Shown here: piece after piece, positions 28,910-34,982 of the stretch
Numbering within the stretch: position 1 is the stretch's first letter
How the letters are laid out: each line of letters starts with the position of its first letter
NCBI GenBank assembly: GCA_020852405.1
Contig: JADZAX010000146.1
Coordinates: 1 to 34,982, forward strand
DNA length: 34,982 nucleotides
Source of the DNA: Verrucomicrobiales bacterium
Lineage (GTDB): Bacteria > Verrucomicrobiota > Verrucomicrobiia > Verrucomicrobiales > DEV007
Direction of reading: 5' to 3'
Program-made: the position numbers and the translations under genes
The notes under the pieces: generated by a model
Database searches by the model: none
What the model was told of the DNA's origin: nothing
What the model saw: the letters and a program-made list of their open reading frames with translations, nothing else

Positions 28910-30445
28910 TCAGTGCAGTTCCTTGCCCTTCGTCTCCGGGGAGATCCAGATCAGGACCATGCCGATGACATAGACGCAGGAGAGCACCGAATAGGCGTTG
29001 GCCTCCGACTGCATGATGGGCACCCCGTCGCGGGCGAACAGCTTGGTCAAACTGCCCAGCTGGAGAGCTCCGATCGCCGCGATGAGGCGGCCGAAATTGA
29101 AGCAGAATCCCTGTCCGGTGGCGCGCACGCTCGTCGGGAACAGTTCCGGGAAATAGAGGGGGAAAAATCCGTAAAAGGACGCCGTGAGCCCGCCGAGGAG
29201 GAACGCCTTGAGCATGAATCCGGAGGGAATGGTGTCCCCGGTGAAGGGATGGCTCGTCTGGAAAAACACCAGCGCGATGGCGAGGCTGACGACGCAGAGC
29301 AGCGTGTAGGTGACGCGGCGTCCCAGCCGGTCCGCGATGAACGGGGCCACCATCGAGGCGAGGATCGCGCCGAACGCCGTCGCGATGACGACATACTCGA
29401 TGACCGGGATCACCGTGCCCTCGGGGGCCAGACCGGACGACCATTTGGCGGCCTGCTGGGCCGAGCCCCAGGTGCCAAGGAGCGCCACCGCGGCGAGACC
29501 GGCGCCGAGCAGCAGGTTTTTCTGGTTGGTCGACCGCTCCGTCGCGAGGAGGCTGCCCGAGGCCAGGGCCCGGGACATGTATTGCTGGATCGGGTGCAGG
29601 TAGCCCCAGAGCGCGATCACCAGTCCCACCAGGGTGAGCAGCCCGGCGAGCCAGACATTGATCGTCACCATCGGCGACCAGATGTAGATGATCCCCATCG
29701 CGGCGACACAGGCCAGGACCACCCCTCCCAGATCGAGCGTGGCCCAGTGCGAGGTCCCTCCCGATTTCTTTTCCGCCTCCCATTTATGGGATTCGGGGAC
29801 GAAAACGAGGATGAAGAAATTGATCAGGGCCGGGAGCGCCCCGCTCACCGCGAGGAACCGCCAGGCACGGTTGTGGAGCAGGAAATCGGTGCTTTCCTGG
29901 CCCAGTCCGATGCTCCCCAGCGCGTGGCCCACCGCCTCGAGGCTGGCATTGAGATACAGGCTGAGAATGCCGGTGAGGAGGAAGCCGATGTTGGACGCCG
30001 CCCCGATCATCCCGGCGATCCAGGCCCGGTTCCGTCCGGCCCAGATTTCATTGACGAGGGCGACCCCGAGTGACCATTCCCCGCCCATGCCGAGCGAGGC
30101 CACAAAGCGCAGTCCGGCGAACTGCCACGCCTGGGTGACGAAGGCGCAGAGACCGGTGAAAATGGCGTAGGTGAAAATCGCCAGGGTCATCGCCTTGACC
30201 CGCCCCATCTTGTCCCCCAGCCAGCCGAAGAGGACCCCGCCGGTGGCGGCCCCGACGAGGAAGACCGCGATGATCACGGTGAACCACTGCCCCTGGACGA
30301 TCGGCGTGGCTCCCGGCAGGAGGTCCTGCAGGGCCGGCTTCCCGATCAGCGGGAACAGCCCCATTTCAAAACCGTCGAAGAGCCAGCCAAGAAAGGCGGC
30401 CACCAGTGCGGCGACAGCGCCTTTGGAGGGGGATTTGGTATTCAT
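28910..30445 (-). CDS. MFS transporter (sugar- or acid-type symporter)
   Basis: A 511-residue membrane protein with twelve predicted helices. The first part (AALVAAFLGWLFDGFEMGLF) has the WxFDGxE-type signature of metabolite:H+ symporters. GWLGDKMGRVKAM is the conserved loop between helices 2 and 3, and RFVASLGMGGEWSLGVALVN is the helix 4-5 motif of the sialate/aromatic-acid type subfamily; the second half has FIADRLGRRVTY. It probably imports a sugar or organic acid by proton symport. It precedes the cytochrome/DUF1553 gene by 62 bases on the same strand, so the two may serve the same substrate; this is inference. Confidence 0.92.
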   Translation of the reverse strand: MNTKSPSKGAVAALVAAFLGWLFDGFEMGLFPLIGKPALQDLLPGATPIVQGQWFTVIIAVFLVGAATGGVLFGWLGDKMGRVKAMTLAIFTYAIFTGLCAFVTQAWQFAGLRFVASLGMGGEWSLGVALVNEIWAGRNRAWIAGMIGAASNIGFLLTGILSLYLNASLEAVGHALGSIGLGQESTDFLLHNRAWRFLAVSGALPALINFFILVFVPESHKWEAEKKSGGTSHWATLDLGGVVLACVAAMGIIYIWSPMVTINVWLAGLLTLVGLVIALWGYLHPIQQYMSRALASGSLLATERSTNQKNLLLGAGLAAVALLGTWGSAQQAAKWSSGLAPEGTVIPVIEYVVIATAFGAILASMVAPFIADRLGRRVTYTLLCVVSLAIALVFFQTSHPFTGDTIPSGFMLKAFLLGGLTASFYGFFPLYFPELFPTSVRATGQGFCFNFGRLIAAIGALQLGSLTKLFARDGVPIMQSEANAYSVLSCVYVIGMVLIWISPETKGKELH

Positions 30446-30583
30446 GGAGAAAGGGTCGGGAGTGGGGTGCGGTGTCGGGTGACGGGGCGCCGACCGGTGG
30501 GGAACCCCTCCCCGGAACAGGCGCTTGGTCCCCGGATAAAGCCCCGTTTGGTCCGGTGTGTCAAAACAAAACGACCCGCGCGA

Positions 30584-31480
30584 TCATTGCCGGGTGTCTT
30601 CGGCGAAGCGGAACGGGGTTCCCCCGGTGAGGTCCTCGCTGGTGCACGAGGGGCACCAATGCCGCTCCACGTGGGCGATCATGAGGTCGGTCCCGGTGAA
30701 ATGATCCACCCCCGGCGGGCGTTCCGGGTTGTACATGGTGTCGGTCAGATCCCGCAGCAGGACCACCTCTTTCCCGAGGGCCACCATCTGGCGGATCGCG
30801 AAGGGCCGGCCGAGGACGCACATGTTGAGGTGGACCCCGCAGAGGATCACGTGGTCAATGCCCCGCGCCGTCAGCAGATTGTAGGTTTCCTGCCCGTTGT
30901 CGGTCACGGCGTCCCCCGGAGCCATCTCGATGGTGGCGATCTGCCGGGTCCAGGGAGTTCGGATCTCGCATTTCGTCCCGCGGCAGCTGCAGCCCATGTC
31001 GGAGTCATCGATCGGGAGCACGGATTCCCGCTTCGGATCTGTCCAGCACCAGGCCGTTCCCCACCGCTCGGTGGTGGCGAGGGGCACCGGGGCTTTGGCG
31101 AAGGGGGCGGACCGGGCCAGTTGCCGCTGCGGGGTGCCCTCGTAAAAATCCGCGCAGGTGCTCGGGGCGTGAATGATGAAGACGCCGCGGCGGCGGGCCT
31201 CGGCGACCACCGCGTTGAGCGGTCCCGCCATCTCCGCGACCCGGCGCTCGGCGGAGAGGCACCAGTGGTGGTCCCACATGTCGCAGACGATCAGGACGGT
31301 CCGCTTCGGATCCCACGAGACGGTCTTCTCCACCGCAGCCGCGGCGGGATCTTTCGGGAGGGACCGCAGGCGCAGGGTCAGCGGAGCGTCGGCGGACTGG
31401 GACCGGGCCGGGGCCGGAGCCAGGAAAGGGCAGGCCGCGAGCGTCAGGAGGCAGGCAAGAGGAACGGCGGGACGGGTCAT
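30584..31480 (-). CDS. Exported isochorismatase-fold cysteine hydrolase
   Basis: About 298 residues from ATG 31480; the longer frame to 31618 lies in the promoter region of the divergent gene. The N-terminus MTRPAVPLACLLTLAACPFL is an export signal with a good lipobox (LAAC, Cys17). The isochorismatase-like fold shows the catalytic Asp in LIVCDMWD (Asp67) and the nucleophile in CGVHLNMCV (Cys221). Several extra cysteines (GCSCRGTKC, HWCPSC) may form disulfides or a metal site. Relatives hydrolyse amides or vinyl ethers such as nicotinamide, N-carbamoyl compounds or isochorismate; an exported member is unusual and its substrate is unknown. It is divergent from the caspase/FGE gene, with 155 bases between. 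Confidence 0.85.
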   Translation of the reverse strand: MTRPAVPLACLLTLAACPFLAPAPARSQSADAPLTLRLRSLPKDPAAAAVEKTVSWDPKRTVLIVCDMWDHHWCLSAERRVAEMAGPLNAVVAEARRRGVFIIHAPSTCADFYEGTPQRQLARSAPFAKAPVPLATTERWGTAWCWTDPKRESVLPIDDSDMGCSCRGTKCEIRTPWTRQIATIEMAPGDAVTDNGQETYNLLTARGIDHVILCGVHLNMCVLGRPFAIRQMVALGKEVVLLRDLTDTMYNPERPPGVDHFTGTDLMIAHVERHWCPSCTSEDLTGGTPFRFAEDTRQ

Positions 31481-31635
31481 GTCGGGGAGACTAGCACGTC
31501 GCCCGGACCGGGCGCCAGAACGGGATTGCGCTGCCCGGGGGCGATTTTTTTTCGCCTTCGGCAAAATTGGGGTGAATACATCGGTCCCGGAAAGAGTATA
31601 AAAGAAGACCACCTGCATCCTTTCCCGTTTTCTTC

Positions 31636-33504
31636 ATGCACTCTCGTTCGCTGATCGCCGCCGTCCTCGCCCTCCTTTCCGCCCTGCCGCTCGGCGCCGC
31701 CGAGCGGGTCGCCCTCGTGATCGGGAACGACGCCTACCCCGCCTCGGTGGACCCGGCCACGCAGCGGCTGCGCGAGGTGAAGCTGGAGAACTGCGTCAAT
31801 GACGCGACCGCCGTGCGGGACATGCTGCGCGACCAGCTCGGGTTTCCGGCGGAGGGCATCATCTTCGGGCGGGACCTGACCCGGACCCAGATCTACCAGA
31901 AACTGGAGGCCTTCAAGAAAGCCGCCGCCGGGTCCGAAATGGCCCTCGTCTTCTACGCCGGACACGGCATGGAAAGCCTCGACGGACGGGAGAATTTCAT
32001 CATCCCGGTCGATGCCGACCTCGTCGGGGCGGGGGAGTCCGAGGCGCTGCTGCGGGGCACCGCGGTGAATCTGACGGAGGTCCTCGGCTACGTCACCAAG
32101 GCCACCGGCGGTCCCAAGGTGGTGCTGCTGGACTGCTGCCGGGACCGCCCGGCGAAGCGGACCGCGACCGGCAAGGTCGCCGAGGGCGGGGGCCTGGCGC
32201 AGTTGCCGGAGGACCAGATCCCGGCGGACACGCTGATCCTGCTGGCCGCCGCGCCGAACAAGCAGGCCAGTGACGGGCGGGGTCACGGGCCGTTCACGGC
32301 GGCGCTGCTGGCGAATCTCCCGGCGCGGGGGCAGAATCTCCTCGACGCCTTTTTCAAGGTGAGCGACGCGGTCCAGGAGGCGACGGGGAAACAGCAGATC
32401 CCCTGGCTGAAGTTCGACGGCTCGGGAACGATCTTCCGGCAGAGCGCCCTGGTGACGGGGAACGCGCCGGTCGTGGCGCCCCCGGGGCCGGTGATGAACA
32501 CGGCGGAACTGGCGGCGCGGGATCGTCAGATCGAGGAATTGAAGGCGCAGATCGCGAAGATGGCGCGGGAGAGCACGGGCCGGGCCGACCAGGCGGCGGA
32601 GCTAGCGGTGGTGAAAGAGCAGCTCACGGCGATCCAGGAACAGATCAAAAGCAAACCGGCGGTCACGATGACGCCCCCGGCGTCTCCGGCGACGAAGCCG
32701 TCAGATCAGTCCAATACGTCCCATACGACCTATACAACAGGCCTGGACCGGGGCGCCATTGGGGACTCAAGGAGCTTCGAGATCGGCGGGGGGCAGAAGG
32801 TGGTCCTGAAATACGTGCCGGGCGGGGAGTTTCTGATGGGGAGTCCGGAAGGGGAACAAGATCGGAGCGACGACGAGAAGCAGACGCGGGTGACGCTGAG
32901 CAGCCATTACTGGATGGGAGAGACGGAGGTGACGCAGGGGCAGTGGGAGGCGGTGATGGGGAGCAACCCGAGCAATTTCAAGGGGGCGACGCTGCCGGTA
33001 GAGCAGGTGAGCCACGACGACGCGGTGGCCTTCCTCGGGAAACTGAACGCGCAGAGCCGGCCGGCGTCCGGGTGGCGGTGGGCGTTGCCGAGCGAGGCGC
33101 AGTGGGAGCGGGCGTGTCGCGGGGGCACGGAGACGGTGTTCAGCTATGGGAACAGTCTGGACAGCACGCAGGCAAACTTCGACGGGAACTATCCCTACGG
33201 AAACGGGAAGAAGGGGCCGTATTTGGAGAAGACGGCGGCGGTGAAATCCTACGCCGCCAACGGGTATGGGCTGTATGACATGCACGGGAATGTGTATGAA
33301 TGGTGCGCGGACTGGTATGGCGAGACGCTCCCCGGCGGAGTGGATCCCCACGGTCCTAAGACTGGCTCCAACCGCGTGGGCCGCGGCGGGTCGTGGGGCA
33401 ACCGCGGCAGGAACTGCCGCTCCGCCTACCGCTTCTGGTTCACGCCGGACTTCCGGGACTACTACCTGGGGTTCCGCTTGGCCGCAGTTCCCGAGGAGCG
33501 GTAG
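31636..33504 (+). CDS. Exported caspase-like protease fused to FGE/C-type-lectin-fold domain; probable DGR target
   Basis: A 622-residue protein. Residues 1-22 are a signal peptide (MHSRSLIAAVLALLSALPLG AA). Residues ~23-270 are a caspase-fold (peptidase C14) domain with the dyad His110 in YAGHG and Cys168 in LLDCCRD. Residues ~287-339 form a coiled coil (ARDRQIEELKAQIAKMARES). A Thr/Ser/Pro linker follows (340-380). Residues ~381-622 are an FGE-sulfatase domain (VPGGEFLMGS, GETEVTQGQWEAVMG, ALPSEAQWERACRGG, YDMHGNVYEWCADWY). In true FGE the end of this domain has two active-site Cys after GGSW; here the first is Asn589 and only Cys594 remains, so formylglycine synthesis is unlikely. The C-terminal ~36 residues have the pattern of a diversity-generating retroelement variable region. 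This suggests a hypervariable ligand-binding tip controlling a protease; the target and location beyond export are unknown. Confidence 0.93.
   Translation: MHSRSLIAAVLALLSALPLGAAERVALVIGNDAYPASVDPATQRLREVKLENCVNDATAVRDMLRDQLGFPAEGIIFGRDLTRTQIYQKLEAFKKAAAGSEMALVFYAGHGMESLDGRENFIIPVDADLVGAGESEALLRGTAVNLTEVLGYVTKATGGPKVVLLDCCRDRPAKRTATGKVAEGGGLAQLPEDQIPADTLILLAAAPNKQASDGRGHGPFTAALLANLPARGQNLLDAFFKVSDAVQEATGKQQIPWLKFDGSGTIFRQSALVTGNAPVVAPPGPVMNTAELAARDRQIEELKAQIAKMARESTGRADQAAELAVVKEQLTAIQEQIKSKPAVTMTPPASPATKPSDQSNTSHTTYTTGLDRGAIGDSRSFEIGGGQKVVLKYVPGGEFLMGSPEGEQDRSDDEKQTRVTLSSHYWMGETEVTQGQWEAVMGSNPSNFKGATLPVEQVSHDDAVAFLGKLNAQSRPASGWRWALPSEAQWERACRGGTETVFSYGNSLDSTQANFDGNYPYGNGKKGPYLEKTAAVKSYAANGYGLYDMHGNVYEWCADWYGETLPGGVDPHGPKTGSNRVGRGGSWGNRGRNCRSAYRFWFTPDFRDYYLGFRLAAVPEER
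32711..32737 (+). repeat. Three degenerate 9-base units in the linker of the caspase/FGE gene
   Basis: CCAATACGT, CCCATACGA and CCTATACAA follow each other directly at 32711, 32720 and 32729. They encode part of the Ser/Thr/His/Tyr linker between coiled coil and FGE domain, and are visibly AT-richer than the flanking codons. Confidence 0.7.
33376..33483 (+). other. Probable DGR variable region (VR) at the 3' end of the FGE-like domain
   Basis: Codons 581-616 follow the frame RGGSW-xxxx-RNCRSA-x-R-xxx-TPD-x-R-xxx-LGFRLA, the frame I know from FGE-type targets of diversity-generating retroelements. The thirteen positions that vary in such proteins are codons 582, 588-591, 598, 600-602, 606 and 608-610. 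Here they are GGC, GGC AAC CGC GGC, TAC, TTC TGG TTC, TTC and GAC TAC TAC. All but TGG end in C and differ from AAC only at its two A positions, as adenine-directed mutagenesis of AAC template codons would leave them. No matching template repeat is found in the window. Confidence 0.7.
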
Positions 33505-33574
33505 GAGGAGCCGCCGCGAAGAGAAGCGAGGGACGAGCGGAACGCAGGGCGGCGACGGGGTGGGGGGGAGTGAA

Positions 33575-33600
33575 CCCGCGAAGCGGGCGGAAAATTTTTC
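33575..33600 (+). terminator. Possible weak terminator or hairpin after the caspase/FGE gene
   Basis: CCCGC-GAA-GCGGG (33575-33587) is followed by CGGAAAA and five T residues (33595-33599). The stem is short and the T-run is offset, so termination is uncertain. DGR variable regions are sometimes followed by a hairpin needed for retrohoming, but this one lies about 70 bases past the stop codon. Confidence 0.3.
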
Positions 33601-33632
33601 TAAGAAGTTGAGACAATTCCCGGACAACACCG

Positions 33633-33785
33633 ATGGCTTACGCGTTTTTCAAAGTGCCTTGCACCCCTGAGCCCGGGGCCTCCGACTTGCTGAACGATTT
33701 TTTGCGGAGGCACTCCGTGCTCGCGGTGGAAAAGCAGTGGGTGGGAAGCGGGGAGGCTTCCTTTTGGGCGTTTTGCATCCAGTAA
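33633..33785 (+). pseudogene. Truncated DGR accessory (HRDC-type protein), N-terminal part
   Basis: A 50-codon frame starting MAYAFFKVPCTPEPGASDLL and ending with SFWAFCIQ and a TAA stop. The pattern F-x-[VI]-P ... LNDFLRRHSVLAVEKQWV ... SFWAFC matches, from memory, the start of the HRDC-domain accessory protein that sits between target gene and reverse transcriptase in many diversity-generating retroelements. Full proteins continue after the FCIQ-type segment with a Tyr-Leu and a ~100-residue HRDC part; here the next codon is TAA and the sequence then belongs to something else. I read it as a remnant cut by a deletion or rearrangement near 33784. A functional 50-residue protein cannot be excluded. 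It starts 128 bases after the caspase/FGE stop codon on the same strand. Confidence 0.6.
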
Positions 33786-33800
33786 TCCCCCGAACCCGTC

Positions 33801-33899
33801 TCAGGCCAGGATCGGGCGCACCACTTCGCCGTGGACGTCGGTGAGGCGGAACTCGCGGCCCTGGTATTTGAAGGTCAGCCGCTCGTGTTTGTTGGTCCA
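33801..33899 (-). pseudogene. C-terminal fragment of a DUF1501 gene
   Basis: The minus strand from 33899 to the TGA at 33801-33803 encodes 32 residues, including [20 protein letters not shown] and then EVVRPILA. This is the characteristic last stretch of DUF1501 (sulfatase-like) proteins, which pair with cytochrome/DUF1549/DUF1553 proteins. A stop codon lies directly upstream (33900-33902) and no further DUF1501 sequence follows, so only the tail remains. GC content falls just beyond it. It is on the same strand as the DUF1553 gene at 25950 but about 5 kb upstream of it, so it is not simply that gene's missing downstream partner. Confidence 0.65.
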
Positions 33900-33902
33900 T
33901 CA

Positions 33903-34051
33903 TCACTGCGGATTCCATTGACTGTGTGTGAAAACCAGTATTTCAGGACTGCCTACGAATTTGAAAGGGATTCGGATCACAGTATTTTTTTAGATCGGTC
34001 GTTGAATTCTATTGCCACGCTCAAGCATTCCAACTAGGAGGGGTTGGACCA
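33903..34051. other. AT-richer leader region of the sigma factor gene
   Basis: The GC content drops clearly here compared with the preceding 13 kb. TTGACT at 33918-33923 with TATTTC at 33939-33944 (15-base spacing) is a weak promoter candidate on the plus strand. AGGAGG at 34036-34041 is a good ribosome binding site, ten bases before the sigma factor ATG. Confidence 0.4.
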
Positions 34052-34837
34052 ATGAAAAGCGAGAAAACCTTGAGTGGAGACGGAGGATTGTTTCCAGAAA
34101 CAGATTGGGAGGCACTAGGGCACCTGAAACTCACCAATGGAGATGCGCCAGGATTGGTGGATCGACTCTCCCGTGCGTATTGGCGTCCACTTTGGATTGT
34201 GGCCCAGAACCGTGGATTGAACAGTGAAGATGCCCGAGACGCTGTCCAAGGTTTTTTTCTGCATGCGATTACCACATCCCTCTTTACCAAACCCACTGAG
34301 GCCTTGGGGAGATTTCGCAGTTATCTCTACCGGTCTTTCTGCAACTACTTGGCTGGCTTGCGCCGGAGGGAGGTGGCGGCCTCGCGAAGGCCCAGGAAGG
34401 GACTTGTCTCACTGGACGAACTTGATTCGGGAGAAGTCGAAGGTCGGGGCGGCTTCGCTGACCCCTCATTCACTGATGAAGAGGACAGGTTTCGAACTGA
34501 ATGGACTATTGCCTTGATTCATAAAACATTGTCAAGATTGCGTGAGGCCTGTGAATCCAAATCCAGGATGACGCACTTTGACGTTTTTAATGAATGGTTG
34601 GTCCTTCCTGTTTTGGATCCAGAAGCGGCGCGTTCGCCAAGCGGCAAGCGGACGCTTGCTGAATTGGCGCAGAAGTATCGCCTGACAGTGAAACAGGCTT
34701 CCAATGTCGTGGTCACGATGAAGCGAGCCTTTCGTAGAGCCCTTCACGAGGAATTGAATGAATTGCCCCTGACCGAGACCTCACTCTCCATCCAAGTGAG
34801 GGAAGCTCTTTCCATGCTTGAGATACATTCTGATTGA
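34052..34837 (+). CDS. ECF-like sigma-70 family factor (planctomycete/verrucomicrobial type)
   Basis: A 261-residue protein, long for an ECF factor. Residues ~35-110 form region 2: LSRAYWRPLWIVAQNRGLNS, then EDARDAVQGFFLHAI and LGRFRSYLYRSFCNYLAGLR. The YWRPLW ... EDARDAVQGFF pattern is the hallmark of sigma-70-like factors common in Planctomycetes and Verrucomicrobia. A region 4-like helix-turn-helix is at ~205-240 (TLAELAQKYRLTVKQASNVV, then VTMKRAFRRAL). A longer spacer with an acidic segment lies between them. Such genes are often followed by a Ser/Thr kinase or a secreted target operon. The ATG is preceded by AGGAGG. Codon use is clearly less GC-rich than in the genes to the left, which suggests different ancestry. 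Confidence 0.85.
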   Translation: MKSEKTLSGDGGLFPETDWEALGHLKLTNGDAPGLVDRLSRAYWRPLWIVAQNRGLNSEDARDAVQGFFLHAITTSLFTKPTEALGRFRSYLYRSFCNYLAGLRRREVAASRRPRKGLVSLDELDSGEVEGRGGFADPSFTDEEDRFRTEWTIALIHKTLSRLREACESKSRMTHFDVFNEWLVLPVLDPEAARSPSGKRTLAELAQKYRLTVKQASNVVVTMKRAFRRALHEELNELPLTETSLSIQVREALSMLEIHSD

Positions 34838-34935
34838 AAAAACCCTATTTTCTCTGGTCCGCGCAGCCTTTGGCGGATCTTTGCATATTCCCTAAAAGAG
34901 AATTCCTATTGTTGATCTTCAACTCGCCACCGAAA

Positions 34936-34982
34936 ATGCCCGCTCCCTCTTCACAGTCATCTTGGATCCTTCAAGAAGGAGA
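34936..34982 (+). CDS. Start of a further gene, cut by the window edge (tentative)
   Basis: The ATG at 34936 opens a frame (MPAPSSQSSWILQEG) that runs off the right end, 98 bases after the sigma factor stop codon on the same strand. Fifteen residues do not allow identification. From the habits of this sigma factor type, a protein kinase or other partner would be expected, but that is a guess. Confidence 0.3.
   Translation, partial: MPAPSSQSSWILQEG

Noticed and set aside
28848-29783. Continuation of the DUF1553 gene frame upstream to 29783, giving a 1277-residue protein
   Set aside because: The extra part lies antisense-frame inside the MFS gene on the same strand and has no sensible sequence; the ATG at 28847 with AGGA and a signal peptide is the better start.
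31597-31602. TATAAA as -10 box of the caspase/FGE gene
   Set aside because: No -35 box at a suitable distance; TTGGGG is 24 bases away. It may still be part of an ECF-type promoter, but I cannot support it.
31636-33504. The FGE domain as the maturase of the sulfatase at 312
   Set aside because: The first of the two active-site cysteines is Asn589, and the C-terminus has the pattern of a diversified binding region, so enzyme activity is unlikely.
33505-33632. DGR template repeat between the target gene and the accessory remnant
   Set aside because: The segment is purine-rich but shows no alignment to the variable region 33376-33483.

Overview
The window looks like a piece of a Verrucomicrobiota chromosome, probably a Verrucomicrobiae-type organism. 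This is inferred from the gene families: a Cys-type sulfatase, an SHD1-domain metallopeptidase, a planctomycete/verrucomicrobial cytochrome protein (PSCyt1-DUF1549-DUF1553), tandem GspE/PilB ATPases, a DUF5684 membrane protein, and an ECF-like sigma factor of the planctomycete/verrucomicrobial type. Many genes lack a clear Shine-Dalgarno site. I could not run any searches; family names come from motifs read by eye.

Layout, left to right. Bases 1-77 (minus) hold the first 25 codons of undecaprenyl diphosphate synthase. 312-3372 (plus) encode a secreted sulfatase and an SHD1/HExxH metallopeptidase. 3398-9148 (minus) encode a TolC-type outer membrane channel, a CusA/CzcA RND pump and a small Rieske ferredoxin, followed by a secreted endonuclease/exonuclease/phosphatase-fold protein; no periplasmic adaptor gene is present. 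9306-15721 (minus) is a type II secretion/type IV pilus-like cluster (two GspE ATPases, GspF, a pseudopilin) ending in a DUF1802 protein and a putative lipoprotein. 16023-17618 (minus) is an MFS transporter with its own terminator. 18157-19319 (minus) holds an orphan protein and an Ala/Lys-rich lipoprotein; 19528-19944 (plus) is a DUF5684 membrane protein.

From about 20 kb the DNA looks more GC-rich. 20151-25900 (plus) encode a BtuB-sized TonB-dependent receptor and cobalamin-dependent methionine synthase MetH. 25950-30445 (minus) encode an MFS transporter and a c-type cytochrome/DUF1549/DUF1553 protein carrying a golvesin-like domain. 30584-31480 (minus) is a secreted isochorismatase-fold cysteine hydrolase, divergent from 31636-33504 (plus), a secreted caspase-like protease joined by a coiled coil to an FGE/C-type-lectin-fold domain.

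The most interesting part is 31.6-33.9 kb. The FGE-like domain lacks one of the two active-site cysteines of true formylglycine-generating enzyme, and its last ~36 codons look like a diversity-generating retroelement (DGR) variable region: 12 of the 13 codons at the expected variable sites end in C, as expected after mutagenesis of AAC template codons. Just downstream, a 50-codon reading frame resembles the N-terminus of the HRDC-type accessory protein found in many DGRs. It stops abruptly and is followed within 16 bp by the C-terminal scrap of a DUF1501 gene on the opposite strand. No reverse transcriptase or template repeat is visible. The region therefore reads as a DGR target cut off from its mutagenesis machinery. 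After about 33.9 kb the base composition drops, and a sigma-70 family (ECF-like) factor and the start of a further gene close the window.
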